In this document: positions 1 through 5,820 of the stretch, piece after piece | Layout: every line of letters begins with the position of its first letter | Numbering within the stretch: position 1 is the first letter of the stretch | Source of the DNA: Spirochaetota bacterium | Lineage (GTDB): Bacteria; Spirochaetota; UBA4802; UB4802 | Direction: 5' to 3' | DNA: 11,175 bases | Assembly: GCA_018399855.1 (NCBI GenBank) | Contig: JAGYNX010000041.1 | Location: 1-11,175 of the forward strand | The notes under the pieces: generated by a model | What the model was told of the DNA's origin: nothing | What the model saw: only the letters and a program-made list of their open reading frames with translations | The model's database searches: none | Translations under genes and position numbers: made by a program

Positions 1-1636
1 ATGCCAGGGGCTCCTGGATCATGAGAACCAGGTCGGTGAGTGAATACAGGTCAACTGGTTTTTGCTGTAGTGTTATGGAACCGTTTTTCATTTTTGAAAA
101 ATCAAGTATATCATTTACCAGCGTTGCCAGTCGACGGGCGCTCACGTTCACCAGGGAGAGGTTCTGCCGCTGCCTGGGAGTAAGGCTGCCCACGGTGCCA
201 TCCAGCACGGAATCCAGAATGCCGATGATGCCGTTCAATGGAGTGCGAAGCTCATGTGATGTATTTGCCAGGAACTCGTCCTTCATGCCGTCCATGGCGG
301 TGAGTTCCCTGTTCTTTTCCACCAGTTCGTGGGAAAGGGTTTCAACGGTAGTGAAAGCGTGCGAGAACCTGCGGGAGAGCAGAAACGACTGGGAAAAAAT
401 ATAGAACACCAGCCCCAGTGAAGCCATGTTGAAAGTGTTGATGACGTGGTTGTTGTACAGCACATCGTTTATGGCGGTTCCGTACAACCCCAGCATACCC
501 ACAAGGGCGATATAAGCTTCCTCTCGTCCCCGTATGATGGAGCGGATTATCACCCCGATAATAACCACGCCACCACCCAGAACGAATAGATCATACAGTA
601 TCCGGGCATGGGCGTATACATCCATGGGCATAGTGCCCACAAAAAGTGCGATACACACACCAATGGCGATGTAGGCATTTCTCATCCAGCGGGGCATATC
701 ACCCGGGAAAAGTGAGCTCACAAAAAGGGCAATGAATGTGATATTGGTGTATGAGGCTATATACTCGATTTTACTGAGTAACTGAAAATCAATGCCTGGA
801 ATCCACTGCACCAGCATGCGTTCGCCCATCACCAGTTCACGCGTCATGAGTACAAGCCCCATAAGGCCAAATAAGAGGGTGGACGGGTCCCTGCGCCTGA
901 GAACATAGAGTCCCAGGTGATACAGCACCATAATCATGATAACCGCAAGTACCGCGATCACAATATTCACCCTTCTCATGCGGTTGTCGATGATCTGATC
1001 AGCCGGGCCAAGGCGAATGCTTTCCCACAGGCCTGCCTTAATATGATGGTGATTTGAGACATGCACTACTATATCTAGATACTTTTCACCAGTCGTGCCG
1101 GTATCACATATTTCCGGAGGCAGCAATGCTACCTGGGGGTGATACATGGCTTTTGCGTTGTCTTTTGTACACGAGACATTCCCATTTTCAGCCACCGGCC
1201 TGCCATTGACGTACATCCTGTACGCGGTGGCCGCGTCGAGAATTCTAAACGCGTATTGGCAAAAAAAAGCGGGTATTCGTACACGCAACCGGTAAGTGGC
1301 ACAGCCTTTCGGGGGCAGAACTTTTTCCGGGGCTGCTGCAGTGTTCCATACTCCGGGAACGTCCATGAAAGAAGTCATTTGTATATCAGCATTGCCGGTA
1401 AAATCAAGTGGATGCACCAGTTGACCGAAGTAGAATTCCCATTCACCGTCAAGCTTTACGATCCCGTCATCTTTAAAATCCCATGAACTGAGATCAATCT
1501 GTCCCTTTTCAGCAAGGGGAGCACCTGCCGGTGCACAGGATGATAACTGCAGCACAAGCACCATTGTGGCAATCAGCCATGCAGCATGAAATGAATACCT
1601 TTTATTCTTAGTAACACCAGCCAGACAGCAAGTCAT
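1..1636 (-). CDS. 7TMR-DISM sensor histidine kinase, C-terminus beyond left edge
   Basis: This is an inner-membrane sensor kinase expected to autophosphorylate on His and pass the phosphate to a response regulator. The reading frame is open from ATG at 1636 to the left edge (545 codons, no stop). Residues 1-34 form a signal segment ending in LSSC, a possible lipobox. Residues about 50-210 form the periplasmic sensor (LDGEWEFYFGQL, VPGVWN, TYRLRVRI), typical of 7TMR-DISM proteins with a jelly-roll/galactose-binding-like domain. Residues about 225-420 hold seven hydrophobic segments. A short coiled coil follows, then the HisKA H-box KDEFLANTSHELRTPLNG with phosphoacceptor His461 (codon 254-256), and a second DHp helix ending VNDILDFSKMKNG. 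The window ends before the HATPase domain, so ATPase and any receiver domain are unseen. An AAGGA lies 11 nt upstream of the start. The ligand is unknown. Identity is firm at family level. Confidence 0.93.
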   Translation of the reverse strand, partial: MTCCLAGVTKNKRYSFHAAWLIATMVLVLQLSSCAPAGAPLAEKGQIDLSSWDFKDDGIVKLDGEWEFYFGQLVHPLDFTGNADIQMTSFMDVPGVWNTAAAPEKVLPPKGCATYRLRVRIPAFFCQYAFRILDAATAYRMYVNGRPVAENGNVSCTKDNAKAMYHPQVALLPPEICDTGTTGEKYLDIVVHVSNHHHIKAGLWESIRLGPADQIIDNRMRRVNIVIAVLAVIMIMVLYHLGLYVLRRRDPSTLLFGLMGLVLMTRELVMGERMLVQWIPGIDFQLLSKIEYIASYTNITFIALFVSSLFPGDMPRWMRNAYIAIGVCIALFVGTMPMDVYAHARILYDLFVLGGGVVIIGVIIRSIIRGREEAYIALVGMLGLYGTAINDVLYNNHVINTFNMASLGLVFYIFSQSFLLSRRFSHAFTTVETLSHELVEKNRELTAMDGMKDEFLANTSHELRTPLNGIIGILDSVLDGTVGSLTPRQRQNLSLVNVSARRLATLVNDILDFSKMKNGSITLQQKPVDLYSLTDLVLMIQEPLA

Positions 1637-1818
1637 AACGAACCGTTTCCTTGCAAGTTTTTGGCAAGTAAAAATTACGATAGTAGTTATGTCAATTGAA
1701 TACAGCATGATTTCGTAATTTTATCTGCGGGTGTAAATGGTGACAGAAACCCGCTTGCGAATACGTTGCAGGTATGATATGATAGAACTGTTTATTGAAA
1801 ACACAGGGCAAAAAGATC
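1637..1818. promoter_or_regulatory. Divergent promoter region between kinase and small lipoprotein
   Basis: This 182-base spacer serves two divergent genes. A perfect TTGACA on the minus strand (1695-1690) could be the kinase -35 box, but no good -10 box follows at 16-18 nt. On the plus strand TTGCGA (1755-1760), a 17-nt spacer and TATGAT (1778-1783) make a reasonable promoter for the lipoprotein. An inverted repeat, GCGGGT (1727-1732) and ACCCGC (1749-1754) with 16 nt between, lies just upstream and could be a regulator site. All of this is consensus matching by eye. Confidence 0.4.
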
Positions 1819-2199
1819 ATGAACAGAGTATGGCATTACGTTGTAATCATGTTGATACTATGGGTGGGAGCATGCGGCAACTCACGGGATTTTTACGGCA
1901 TGTACGGGAAAACTGAGGGCCCTTGCCAGCATCCATACATTCATATTACAAAAATGGAAGGCTTCACCGGCAAATACTGCCTGGTATCCCTGAAAATGAA
2001 CAATAAAGTGCATGATAAAGGAAATCAGTTTCTCGGAGTTATTGAAAACAACACTATTACACTCTATACCGGCACACGGCTACACGGTGGTGATCTTACT
2101 GTTAGCGGCAGAATCCATGTGGCAGAAAACCGAATAGCGGTTTCTGCTGACGGGAAAGAGTGTTGTTATGAAAAAATTTCAATCTTTCCGGATTCCTGA
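1819..2199 (+). CDS. Small lipoprotein of unknown function
   Basis: I do not recognise the family. From ATG 1819 the product is 126 aa: a short hydrophobic signal (MNRVWHYVVIMLILWVGAC) with lipobox VGAC and acylated Cys19, then about 108 mature residues rich in predicted β-strand with Cys pairs (GPCQHP, KYC, KECC). A longer reading from TTG 1795 is possible but adds a lysine-rich stretch before the signal, so ATG 1819 is preferred; an AGGG lies about 10 nt upstream of it. The expected location is an envelope membrane leaflet facing the periplasm or surface. The last six codons (SIFPDS) lie inside a direct repeat that recurs downstream of the next gene, so the C-terminus may be repeat-derived. 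It is read divergently from the sensor kinase. Confidence 0.72.
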   Translation: MNRVWHYVVIMLILWVGACGNSRDFYGMYGKTEGPCQHPYIHITKMEGFTGKYCLVSLKMNNKVHDKGNQFLGVIENNTITLYTGTRLHGGDLTVSGRIHVAENRIAVSADGKECCYEKISIFPDS

Positions 2200-2270
2200 G
2201 AATGAAAACACTTCTTAATAACAAAAATCTATGAAATTACAATTTACATATTTTTTTTACCGCAGATAAA
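2183..2270 (+). repeat. Direct repeat copy 1 (about 88 bp), matching 3878-3968
   Basis: This copy begins at TCTTTCCGGATT, inside the last codons of the small lipoprotein. It runs through an AT-rich stretch (AATCTATGAAATTACAATTTACATA, read across 2226-2250) into a T-run and ACCGCAGATAAA. The copy at 3878-3968 has the same order of blocks: TCTTTCCGGATT, a GAAAT..CAATT.CACAT block, a T-run and ACCGCAGATAAA, with scattered substitutions and a few indels. The two copies flank the SpoIIE-type phosphatase gene. Confidence 0.8.
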
Positions 2271-2356
2271 CGCAGATGAACACAGATGATGGTATTAATT
2301 ATCAAATATTCACGATAATCCGCGTTAATCTGCGTTTATCGAGCGAAGCGGGCGGT
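2259..2356. repeat. Inverted repeat, CGCAGATAAACGCAGATGAA family
   Basis: The left arm 2265-2290 and the reverse complement of the right arm 2315-2340 agree at 22 of 26 positions. The outer 13 bases are identical (GATAAACGCAGAT), and the loop is 24 nt. Outside the arms, ACCGC (2259-2263) pairs with GCGGT (2352-2356), with an extra GC-rich segment, GAGCGAAGCGGG, on the right side only. The arms have an internal near-tandem period of about 10 nt (CGCAGATAAA, CGCAGATGAA, CACAGATGAT). From memory, this motif is a dispersed extragenic repeat in many environmental bacteria; I have not searched. Confidence 0.82.
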
Positions 2357-2446
2357 TTCATGTATTTATAGCCGTATGATATTATTAGCTTTTTTGGATG
2401 TATTTTTGTTCTCCATCAAGTTTCATTTGAATAGAACATATCCTGC

Positions 2447-2476
2447 TTGACATGTCCTCATATTGTGAATTATCTA
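2447..2476 (+). promoter_or_regulatory. Putative sigma70-type promoter for the SpoIIE phosphatase gene
   Basis: There is a perfect TTGACA at 2447-2452. The matching -10 region at 17-18 nt (TTATCT, or TATCTA at 2471-2476) is weak. It lies about 40-70 nt before ATG 2518. The -35 match is clear; the promoter call is inference. Confidence 0.38.
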
Positions 2477-2517
2477 TCCATACTCGGGTACAGGGGTCTG
2501 TTAAATTACTTTTTTAA

Positions 2518-3855
2518 ATGGAAATGATGAACATATTTATTCCCCTTCAAAGAATAATCAATACAGGCATCACCAGCCAACTGGCTTTTTCCGAGAGGAA
2601 GCGGGTTCGTATTATCAATGGAATATTATGTTTCATTCTTATCGTAAAAAGTCTTTTTGCCCTATCGTTTTTTACTGAAGGTATTCTGTGGGCTGTGGCA
2701 ATGCAGCTTTCAGTCATTTCAGTTTTAGTTATCATCTTTCTGCTTAATCACACCCACAGGTATTCACTGGCAACTCACCTGTTTATTATTACACTGCTTT
2801 TTGATTTTTTCATGAACTCAATAGCAACCGGGCCTGAAGCCTTCACCCAGTATTACTTTTTTGGCGCTTTTGTGGGTATTTTTATTTTCTTTTCACGATT
2901 TCGGGATCAGCTGATATATGCCCTGGTAACAGTAACCTTTTTCATGGTATTGCAGGTAAGCTATAACTATGTTGATCCACTTGTACCATTTAGTACATTC
3001 TTCTATTACCTGGACATCCTTTTCCTCTTCGGTGGTATATTCATTGTACTCAATTTTTTCCGTTATCAGCATGAAGAATATCAGCAAATAATTGAAGACG
3101 AAAGAGACAGAAAAGAACAGTTGCTGCAGCGTGTTGAAGAAGAGATGGAAACAGGACGCCAGATCGTTACGAGGCTTCTTCCCGAACATATGCCATCCCT
3201 CCCCGGCTATTCCCTTCACGCGTCTTTACAGCTGATGCAGAGAATTGGTGGTGATTTCTATGATTACACCGTTGATGAATCAGGCTATATGCACCTGATG
3301 ATCGCCGACGTTTCAGGACATGGACTTGCAAGCGCCTTCATCGCCCTCATAACGAAAATGGGGCTTGACACTATATCAAGTAACGAATCTCCGGCTGACG
3401 TGTTACGCCAGGTAAATGAAGTGGTAATGAGATCCACTGTTCGTAATTATTTTGTGACAGCCTTCTACTGTTCTATCTATCAGAAAACAGGTAAAATGCG
3501 ATACTGCAGCGCGGGACATCCTCCCCCTGTACTCTACAGTAGAAGCAGTGGAAGTATCATTGAGCTTAACACCCGCGGGAGGGCACTTGGTATATTCAAA
3601 GAACTGTCCCTTGAAGAAAGTGAGATCACCATACACCCCGGTGATCGTCTTATACTGTATACTGACGGCATAACCGAATGCCCGTCACCCGGTGGACAGT
3701 TATTTGGCGAAGAACGTTTATTTTCACTTGTGCGGGAACACGCACATTTGAAAGCTGATGTTTTTACCGAGGTTTTGTTGTCCACCCTTCGCGACTTCTC
3801 CGGTAATAGCACATTCGATGACGACATCACCGTAATGGTGCTTGACAGGAAATAA
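2518..3855 (+). CDS. Membrane SpoIIE/PP2C-type serine phosphatase (RsbU-like output)
   Basis: The product (445 aa) has an N-terminal membrane part with about six hydrophobic segments (residues about 34-180), a charged linker/coiled coil (182-215: EEYQQIIEDERDRKEQ), and a SpoIIE-type PP2C domain (about 220-443). The metal-binding motifs are complete: GGDFYDY (Asp246, Asp249), ADVSGHG (Asp264), LYTDGITE (Asp383) and FDDDIT (Asp434-436). The catalytic site therefore looks intact. Members of this family dephosphorylate Ser/Thr-phosphorylated anti-anti-sigma (STAS) proteins or related partners; no STAS protein or anti-sigma kinase is adjacent. The membrane half is not a recognisable 7TMR-DISM or GAF/PAS sensor, so the input signal is unknown. 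ATGs at 2524 and 2527 are alternative starts and no strong Shine-Dalgarno decides among them. The gene stands alone and is flanked by a direct repeat. Confidence 0.92.
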   Translation: MEMMNIFIPLQRIINTGITSQLAFSERKRVRIINGILCFILIVKSLFALSFFTEGILWAVAMQLSVISVLVIIFLLNHTHRYSLATHLFIITLLFDFFMNSIATGPEAFTQYYFFGAFVGIFIFFSRFRDQLIYALVTVTFFMVLQVSYNYVDPLVPFSTFFYYLDILFLFGGIFIVLNFFRYQHEEYQQIIEDERDRKEQLLQRVEEEMETGRQIVTRLLPEHMPSLPGYSLHASLQLMQRIGGDFYDYTVDESGYMHLMIADVSGHGLASAFIALITKMGLDTISSNESPADVLRQVNEVVMRSTVRNYFVTAFYCSIYQKTGKMRYCSAGHPPPVLYSRSSGSIIELNTRGRALGIFKELSLEESEITIHPGDRLILYTDGITECPSPGGQLFGEERLFSLVREHAHLKADVFTEVLLSTLRDFSGNSTFDDDITVMVLDRK

Positions 3856-3877
3856 CTTGAAGAATGATATTTTTGGG

Positions 3878-3968
3878 TCTTTCCGGATTATTGGGAATTG
3901 AAAATAATTTTTTATAACAATAATCTTTGAAATTGCAATTCACATAATTTTTTTTAACCGCAGATAAA
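3878..3968 (+). repeat. Direct repeat copy 2 (about 91 bp), matching 2183-2270
   Basis: This copy starts 23 nt after the phosphatase stop with TCTTTCCGGATT and ends with a T-run and ACCGCAGATAAA. Unlike copy 1, it does not continue into the second CGCAGATGAA unit or a right-hand inverted arm: the sequence switches to ATGGAATTAAGTG at 3969. This looks like a truncated or interrupted copy of the same element. Confidence 0.8.
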
Positions 3969-3996
3969 TGGAATTAAGTGAAAAGTGAAAAATGTC

Positions 3997-4016
3997 ATTC
4001 CCGCGAAGGCGGGAAT
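3997..4016. repeat. Short palindromic repeat ATTCCCGC-GAAG-GCGGGAAT
   Basis: A perfect 8-bp stem (3997-4004 / 4009-4016) has a GAAG loop, within the common context GTCATTCCCGCGAAGG...GAATCCAG. This is a widespread extragenic palindrome that I recall often finding beside small GIY-YIG nuclease genes, as here (it starts 35 nt before ATG 4032). Translating through it gives the artefactual CHSREGGNPG peptide, so it should not be read as coding. Confidence 0.85.
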
Positions 4017-4031
4017 CCAGGAGTAAACAGC

Positions 4032-4169
4032 ATGCAGTATTATGTATATATCTTAGCCAGCAGAAAAAACGGTACGATGTACATCGGAGTTACCAGTAAC
4101 CTGGTAAAAAGAATGTATGAGCATAAAGAAGGACTGCTGGAAGGTTTTACGAAAAAATATAAAGAATGA
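4032..4169 (+). pseudogene. Truncated GIY-YIG endonuclease (YhbQ/URI-like), C-terminus lost
   Basis: Only 45 residues remain from ATG 4032, whereas single-domain family members usually have about 85-100. The first half of the nuclease fold is clear: YYVYIL (GIY-type strand), NGTMYIGVTSNLVKRMYEHK (the YIG strand and the Arg of the active site), then EGFTKKYKE and a stop. The family normally continues after FTKKY with a LVYYE-type strand carrying the catalytic Glu, and I find no such continuation in any frame downstream. It is therefore expected to be inactive. The frame stays open upstream to 3978, but that part only translates the palindrome. It is probably a decayed mobile nuclease module linked with the palindrome. 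A functional truncated peptide is unlikely. Confidence 0.78.
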
Positions 4170-4184
4170 ACCAAAAATAAAAAT

Positions 4185-4200
4185 ACTGTACCTGTACAGT
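4185..4200. promoter_or_regulatory. Operator-like perfect palindrome upstream of transglycosylase
   Basis: ACTGTAC-CT-GTACAGT has 7-bp perfect arms, ending 32 nt before ATG 4233. Its core TGTACCTGT (4187-4195) is repeated in inverted form as ACAGGTACA (4220-4228) just before the start, giving a second possible pairing. It could be a repressor site or an RNA structure that masks the start; it does not match CTG-N10-CAG of the proteobacterial LexA box. Its function is inference. Confidence 0.4.
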
Positions 4201-4232
4201 GCAGGATAGTATATTTGGCACAGGTACACTTG

Positions 4233-4886
4233 ATGAGTTTAAAAAATATGACACCCCGGCATACAACAAGTATATCAATTATCATAACGTTACTGGCATG
4301 CGGTATGGCGTTACCGGTGCATGCTGATTCAAAAATCAAGAAGCGGGTGCATAAAGACGGCACTATTGAGTATTACTCTCCCGGCCAGGCAAAAGCGGGA
4401 AAAAGAACGGCCAGCCTTTCAAACAACAAGTATGATCACCTCATAAGGGAGATCGCCAAACGGGAAAAGGTTGATCCACAGCTGATACGCTGCATTGTAC
4501 AAATTGAATCTTCTTTCGATGCCGACGCGGTATCGGTGGCGGGTGCCATGGGGCTTATGCAGCTGATGCAGGAGATAGTTCATTATTACAAGGTAAAGAA
4601 CCCCTTTGACCCCAGGCAGAACCTTGAAGCAGGAATCTCGCATTTCGCCCACCTGATGAAATATTTCAAAGGTGAGGTATCCCTTGCCCTTGCAGCCTAT
4701 CATGCCGGACTGGGAAGGGTGAAAAAGAACTGGTCGGTACCCCCAATAAAGTCAACCATGCAGTACGTGAAAAAAGTTATGCAACTGTACGACCCCGACG
4801 CGAAAACCGATTATAACAACAGCGTAAAGAAACTCTACAAGCGTATATCAAGTGACGGCACATTACATATTTACAGCGGGAAGTAA
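4233..4886 (+). CDS. Exported lytic transglycosylase, SLT domain
   Basis: The product (217 aa from ATG 4233) is predicted to cleave peptidoglycan glycan strands in the periplasm. A signal peptide spans residues about 1-32 with a likely cut after LPVHA; an alternative lipobox LLAC lies inside it. The SLT domain covers about residues 66-170: catalytic Glu92 in VQIESSF, then AVSVAGAMGLMQLM, FDPRQNLEAGISHF and LALAAYHAGLGRV. The usual Pro after GLMQLM is replaced by Gln. A short motif occurs at both ends of the mature protein: KKRVHKDGTIEYYSPG (about 36-51) and YKRISSDGTLHIYSGK (about 202-217), flanking the domain. Possible starts are TTG 4215, ATG 4233 and ATG 4248; 4233 has an AGG 8 nt upstream. 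No partner gene is fused or overlapping. The SLT family is clear; the exact Slt/MltC/MltE-like type is not. Confidence 0.9.
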   Translation: MSLKNMTPRHTTSISIIITLLACGMALPVHADSKIKKRVHKDGTIEYYSPGQAKAGKRTASLSNNKYDHLIREIAKREKVDPQLIRCIVQIESSFDADAVSVAGAMGLMQLMQEIVHYYKVKNPFDPRQNLEAGISHFAHLMKYFKGEVSLALAAYHAGLGRVKKNWSVPPIKSTMQYVKKVMQLYDPDAKTDYNNSVKKLYKRISSDGTLHIYSGK

Positions 4887-4919
4887 CCTTTTCCTGAATG
4901 CTCTTTTTTCGCAAAATGC

Positions 4920-4949
4920 TTGACGCTCATAATAATAACAGGTTATATC
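4920..4949 (+). promoter_or_regulatory. Putative promoter of the SH3-domain lipoprotein gene
   Basis: TTGACG (4920-4925) and TATATC (4944-4949) are separated by 18 nt, about 73 nt upstream of ATG 5022. The -35 matches 5 of 6 and the -10 matches 4 of 6 consensus positions. It suggests the lipoprotein is transcribed separately from the transglycosylase, 135 nt upstream. Confidence 0.4.
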
Positions 4950-5021
4950 AAAAATGGTCATTCTATTGAAGATCACCTGCCGTAAAAATATCAAGTATTT
5001 CAAGTTTATCCTGGAGGGAAG

Positions 5022-5768
5022 ATGAGAAAGATAGTAACTATTATTATCATTACCATGTTAACAGCGGGTATCGGCTGCAAGAAGGAAAAACCCGAATCTG
5101 AGAAAGAAATGCCACTGGCAAAAAAATATGCCACTGTTCGCATCGCTGTTTATGAAAACAAACAGTTCAGCAAATGGCTGGCAACCCTTGAAAAAGCAGA
5201 GGGAGTTGACCTGCTGGCAGAAGAAGGAAAAATTCCTGTTGAAGGAAAGAAGGAACCGGTAGAGGTTGCGAAAATCAAACTGGCTGATGATTCTGTCGGC
5301 TATACCCGGGCACGGTTTCTCGCAGATAAGCCCATCGTATTTGTTGAGGACGAAGTAAAACTGCATGTGCGCCCCACACCAACCAGCAAGGTATATTTTG
5401 AAGTTCCCAAGGGAACCATCGGATTTATTACCGGTGAAAAGGCCAACTGGATTGAAGTATTCATCGGCAGGCTTAAGGGTAAGTGGATCGAAGACAAGTG
5501 GGCAGAAAGCGGATACAGCACCGATATGGACCTGATAGTTGATGCCACCATGTACGAGAAGGCACTGGCGTTACTGGATGATAAGAACAAGGAGAAAGCA
5601 AGGGACGAGGCCATGGAGATCCTTGAAGATCTCGCCAATAGCACAACCCTGTTTGCTGAACTGGCCCGAAAGAAAATCCAGAATTTTTCAAACGAAGTGC
5701 CGGATATGATAACCCCGGAAAAAGATGTTGAGTTGACTGAAGAAGAAAAAGCACAGATGGCCCAGTAA
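5022..5768 (+). CDS. SH3-domain (SH3b) envelope lipoprotein
   Basis: The product (248 aa) begins with a basic, hydrophobic signal (MRKIVTIIIITMLTAGIGC) and Cys19. The box GIGC departs from the strict Leu-x-Ala/Gly-Cys lipobox but suits relaxed spirochaetal lipoboxes. A charged tether follows, then two β-rich modules: residues about 36-105 (ATVRIAVYENKQFSKW ... GYTRARFL) and about 108-168 (VKLHVRPTPTSKVYFEVPKG, KANWIEVFIGRLKGKWI), the second resembling a bacterial SH3 domain. The C-terminus (about 177-248) is helical and highly charged (YEKALALLDDKNKEKARDEA). SH3b domains commonly bind peptidoglycan peptides or protein ligands; the ligand here is unknown. A strong Shine-Dalgarno, GGAGGG (5013-5018), fixes the start. 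It is convergent with fliG across a shared terminator. It could be involved in cell-wall interaction, but function is inference. Confidence 0.82.
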   Translation: MRKIVTIIIITMLTAGIGCKKEKPESEKEMPLAKKYATVRIAVYENKQFSKWLATLEKAEGVDLLAEEGKIPVEGKKEPVEVAKIKLADDSVGYTRARFLADKPIVFVEDEVKLHVRPTPTSKVYFEVPKGTIGFITGEKANWIEVFIGRLKGKWIEDKWAESGYSTDMDLIVDATMYEKALALLDDKNKEKARDEAMEILEDLANSTTLFAELARKKIQNFSNEVPDMITPEKDVELTEEEKAQMAQ

Positions 5769-5791
5769 TGTATCTGCAGGCTATTATACAT

Positions 5792-5820
5792 AAAAAGGGG
5801 CCCCCATGGCCCCTTTTTTT
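5792..5820. terminator. Bidirectional rho-independent terminator
   Basis: An 11-bp stem AAAAAGGGGCC / GGCCCCTTTTT (5792-5802 / 5808-5818) encloses a CCCAT loop and is followed by a T-run. Because the A-run mirrors the T-run, it works in both directions: it ends the lipoprotein transcript (stop at 5768) and the rnfB-fliG transcript. The fliG stop codon (5821-5819) abuts the hairpin, so the T-rich flank doubles as the end of the fliG coding frame. Confidence 0.92.

Larger units (their letters stand above)
2200..2517. other. Gene-free spacer with repeat and putative phosphatase promoter
   Basis: No open frame here looks like a gene. The spacer holds most of direct repeat copy 1 (to 2270), the overlapping CGCAGATAAACGCAGATGAA-type inverted repeat (2259-2356), and an AT-rich leader for the phosphatase gene with a TTGACA element at 2447-2452. 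No rho-independent terminator for the upstream lipoprotein is evident. Confidence 0.6.
3856..4232. other. Repeat-rich spacer between phosphatase and transglycosylase
   Basis: There is no intact gene here. In order it holds direct repeat copy 2 (3878-3968), the ATTCCCGC palindrome (3997-4016), a truncated GIY-YIG remnant (4032-4169) and a 16-nt perfect palindrome (4185-4200) before the transglycosylase start. The repeat unit of copy 2 breaks off shortly after ACCGCAGATAAA, where sequence leading to the palindrome begins. Confidence 0.7.

Noticed and set aside
1139..1486. 115-codon plus-strand open frame inside the sensor kinase region
   Set aside because: The minus-strand frame encodes the continuous kinase sensor domain; this is its shadow.
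1795..1818. TTG start for the small lipoprotein
   Set aside because: It would add eight residues ahead of a complete lipoprotein signal starting at ATG 1819.
3978..4031. 18-codon N-terminal extension of the GIY-YIG remnant
   Set aside because: It translates the ATTCCCGC palindrome (CHSREGGNPG), a repeat artefact; the domain starts at ATG 4032.
4185..4200. LexA/SOS box
   Set aside because: CTG to CAG spacing is 8 rather than 10 nt, and it does not match GAAC-N4-GTTC or GTTC-N7-GTTC.
5300..5791. 163-codon minus-strand open frame opposite the SH3 lipoprotein
   Set aside because: It mirrors the reading frame of a well supported lipoprotein, has low-complexity Ser-rich translation and overlaps the terminator hairpin.
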